Shown: piece after piece, positions 13,968 through 14,115 of the stretch
Layout of the letters: each line of letters starts with the position of its first letter
Numbering within the stretch: position 1 is the stretch's first letter
From: an uncultured Bacilli bacterium
GTDB lineage: Bacteria > Bacillota_I > Bacilli_A > RF39 > UBA660
DNA: 14,115 nt
Reading direction: 5' to 3'
Assembly: GCA_944363805.1 (NCBI GenBank)
Contig: CALVVH010000036.1
Location: forward strand, 1-14,115
The notes under the pieces: model-generated
The model's input: only the letters and a program-made list of their open reading frames with translations
Told to the model about the DNA's origin: nothing
Databases searched by the model: none
Position numbers and translations under genes: made by a program

Positions 13968-13998
13968 ATCAAATTCAGAAATGGATTTGATTTTTTTT
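13968..13998 (+). terminator. Rho-independent terminator of tRNA-Gly
   Basis: A 10-bp stem (13968-13977 with 13982-13991, one T-G wobble) closes a GAAA tetraloop and is followed by an eight-base T-run (13991-13998). Confidence 0.9.
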
Positions 13999-14038
13999 CG
14001 AACTTCTATGCAACTTTGTAGTACATAAAAATCATTCT

Positions 14039-14068
14039 AAAAAGAACAAAAGTCAAACAAGTTTGACT
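14039..14068 (-). terminator. Possible terminator of a gene beyond the right edge
   Basis: Inverted repeat AGTCAAAC/GTTTGACT (14051-14058, 14061-14068). Read on the minus strand it is followed by a T-rich tract broken by a G and a C. It would end a minus-strand gene entering from the right. Confidence 0.5.
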
Positions 14069-14115
14069 ATCCTTGCATCACTACAAGGCATTTCTACTTC
14101 ATAGGACTCTTTGAG
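14053..14115 (-). CDS. Possible C-terminal end of an unidentified gene
   Basis: One minus-strand frame is open from the window edge for 20 codons and ends at TGA 14053-14055, inside the hairpin at 14051-14068. The other two minus frames are closed. The peptide (LKESYEVEMPCSDARIVKLV) is not recognised and is too short to assign. The terminator placement is the main support; 20 open codons can occur by chance. Confidence 0.3.
   Translation of the reverse strand, partial: LKESYEVEMPCSDARIVKLV

Noticed and set aside
13836..14021. Plus-strand reading frame of 61 codons over the tRNA
   Set aside because: It runs through the tRNA-Gly and its terminator, has no ribosome site and no recognisable protein.

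Overview
The window comes from a low-GC, AT-rich Bacillota genome, probably an uncultured or gut-associated member of the Bacilli/Clostridia-like lineages. The evidence is the strong AT bias, GGAGG-type ribosome binding sites with frequent GTG and TTG starts, sigma-A promoters with extended -10 boxes, a lipoteichoic-acid-synthase homologue, an LCP protein and a dockerin/cohesin pair. TGA is used as a stop (end of the LTA-synthase-like gene) and no gene needs TGA read as tryptophan, so this is not a code-4 mycoplasma.

Layout, left to right. Bases 1-77 are a 20-bp tandem repeat that runs off the window edge. It is followed by a strong 14-bp hairpin (78-114) and an AT-only inverted repeat (115-137). 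Then come, on the minus strand: an AlbA_2/Schlafen-type ATP-binding regulator with its own promoter (138-1598), a Fic-domain protein ending inside its terminator (1703-2449), and a P2-type cation ATPase (2485-5103). The ATPase and Fic genes may share a transcript. Next is a two-gene minus-strand operon (8476 to 5182). Its first gene encodes a secreted SH3b/glucosaminidase protein with a C-terminal dockerin. Its second encodes a membrane-anchored protein with a cohesin-like domain, a cadherin-like beta-sandwich and a charged cytoplasmic tail. Divergent from this operon lies a small membrane protein with a very lysine-rich tail (8632-9075, plus strand). It converges on a three-gene minus-strand envelope operon (13759 to 9089): LTA-synthase-like protein, a membrane-anchored protein of unknown function, and an LCP transferase with extra domains. 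A tRNA-Gly(GCC) gene (13854-13928) is transcribed divergently from that operon, with back-to-back -35 boxes. The right edge may hold the last 20 codons of another minus-strand gene and its terminator.

Most of the window (5.2-13.8 kb) concerns the cell envelope. An LtaS-type enzyme and an LCP protein are encoded together, suggesting synthesis and wall attachment of an anionic polymer. Beside them is a peptidoglycan-hydrolase-like enzyme whose dockerin could be held at the membrane by the cohesin protein encoded 13 bases downstream. That pair, a possible minimal cohesin-dockerin display system for a wall hydrolase instead of a cellulosome, is the most interesting candidate here. All functions are inferred from sequence motifs and context; no searches were run.
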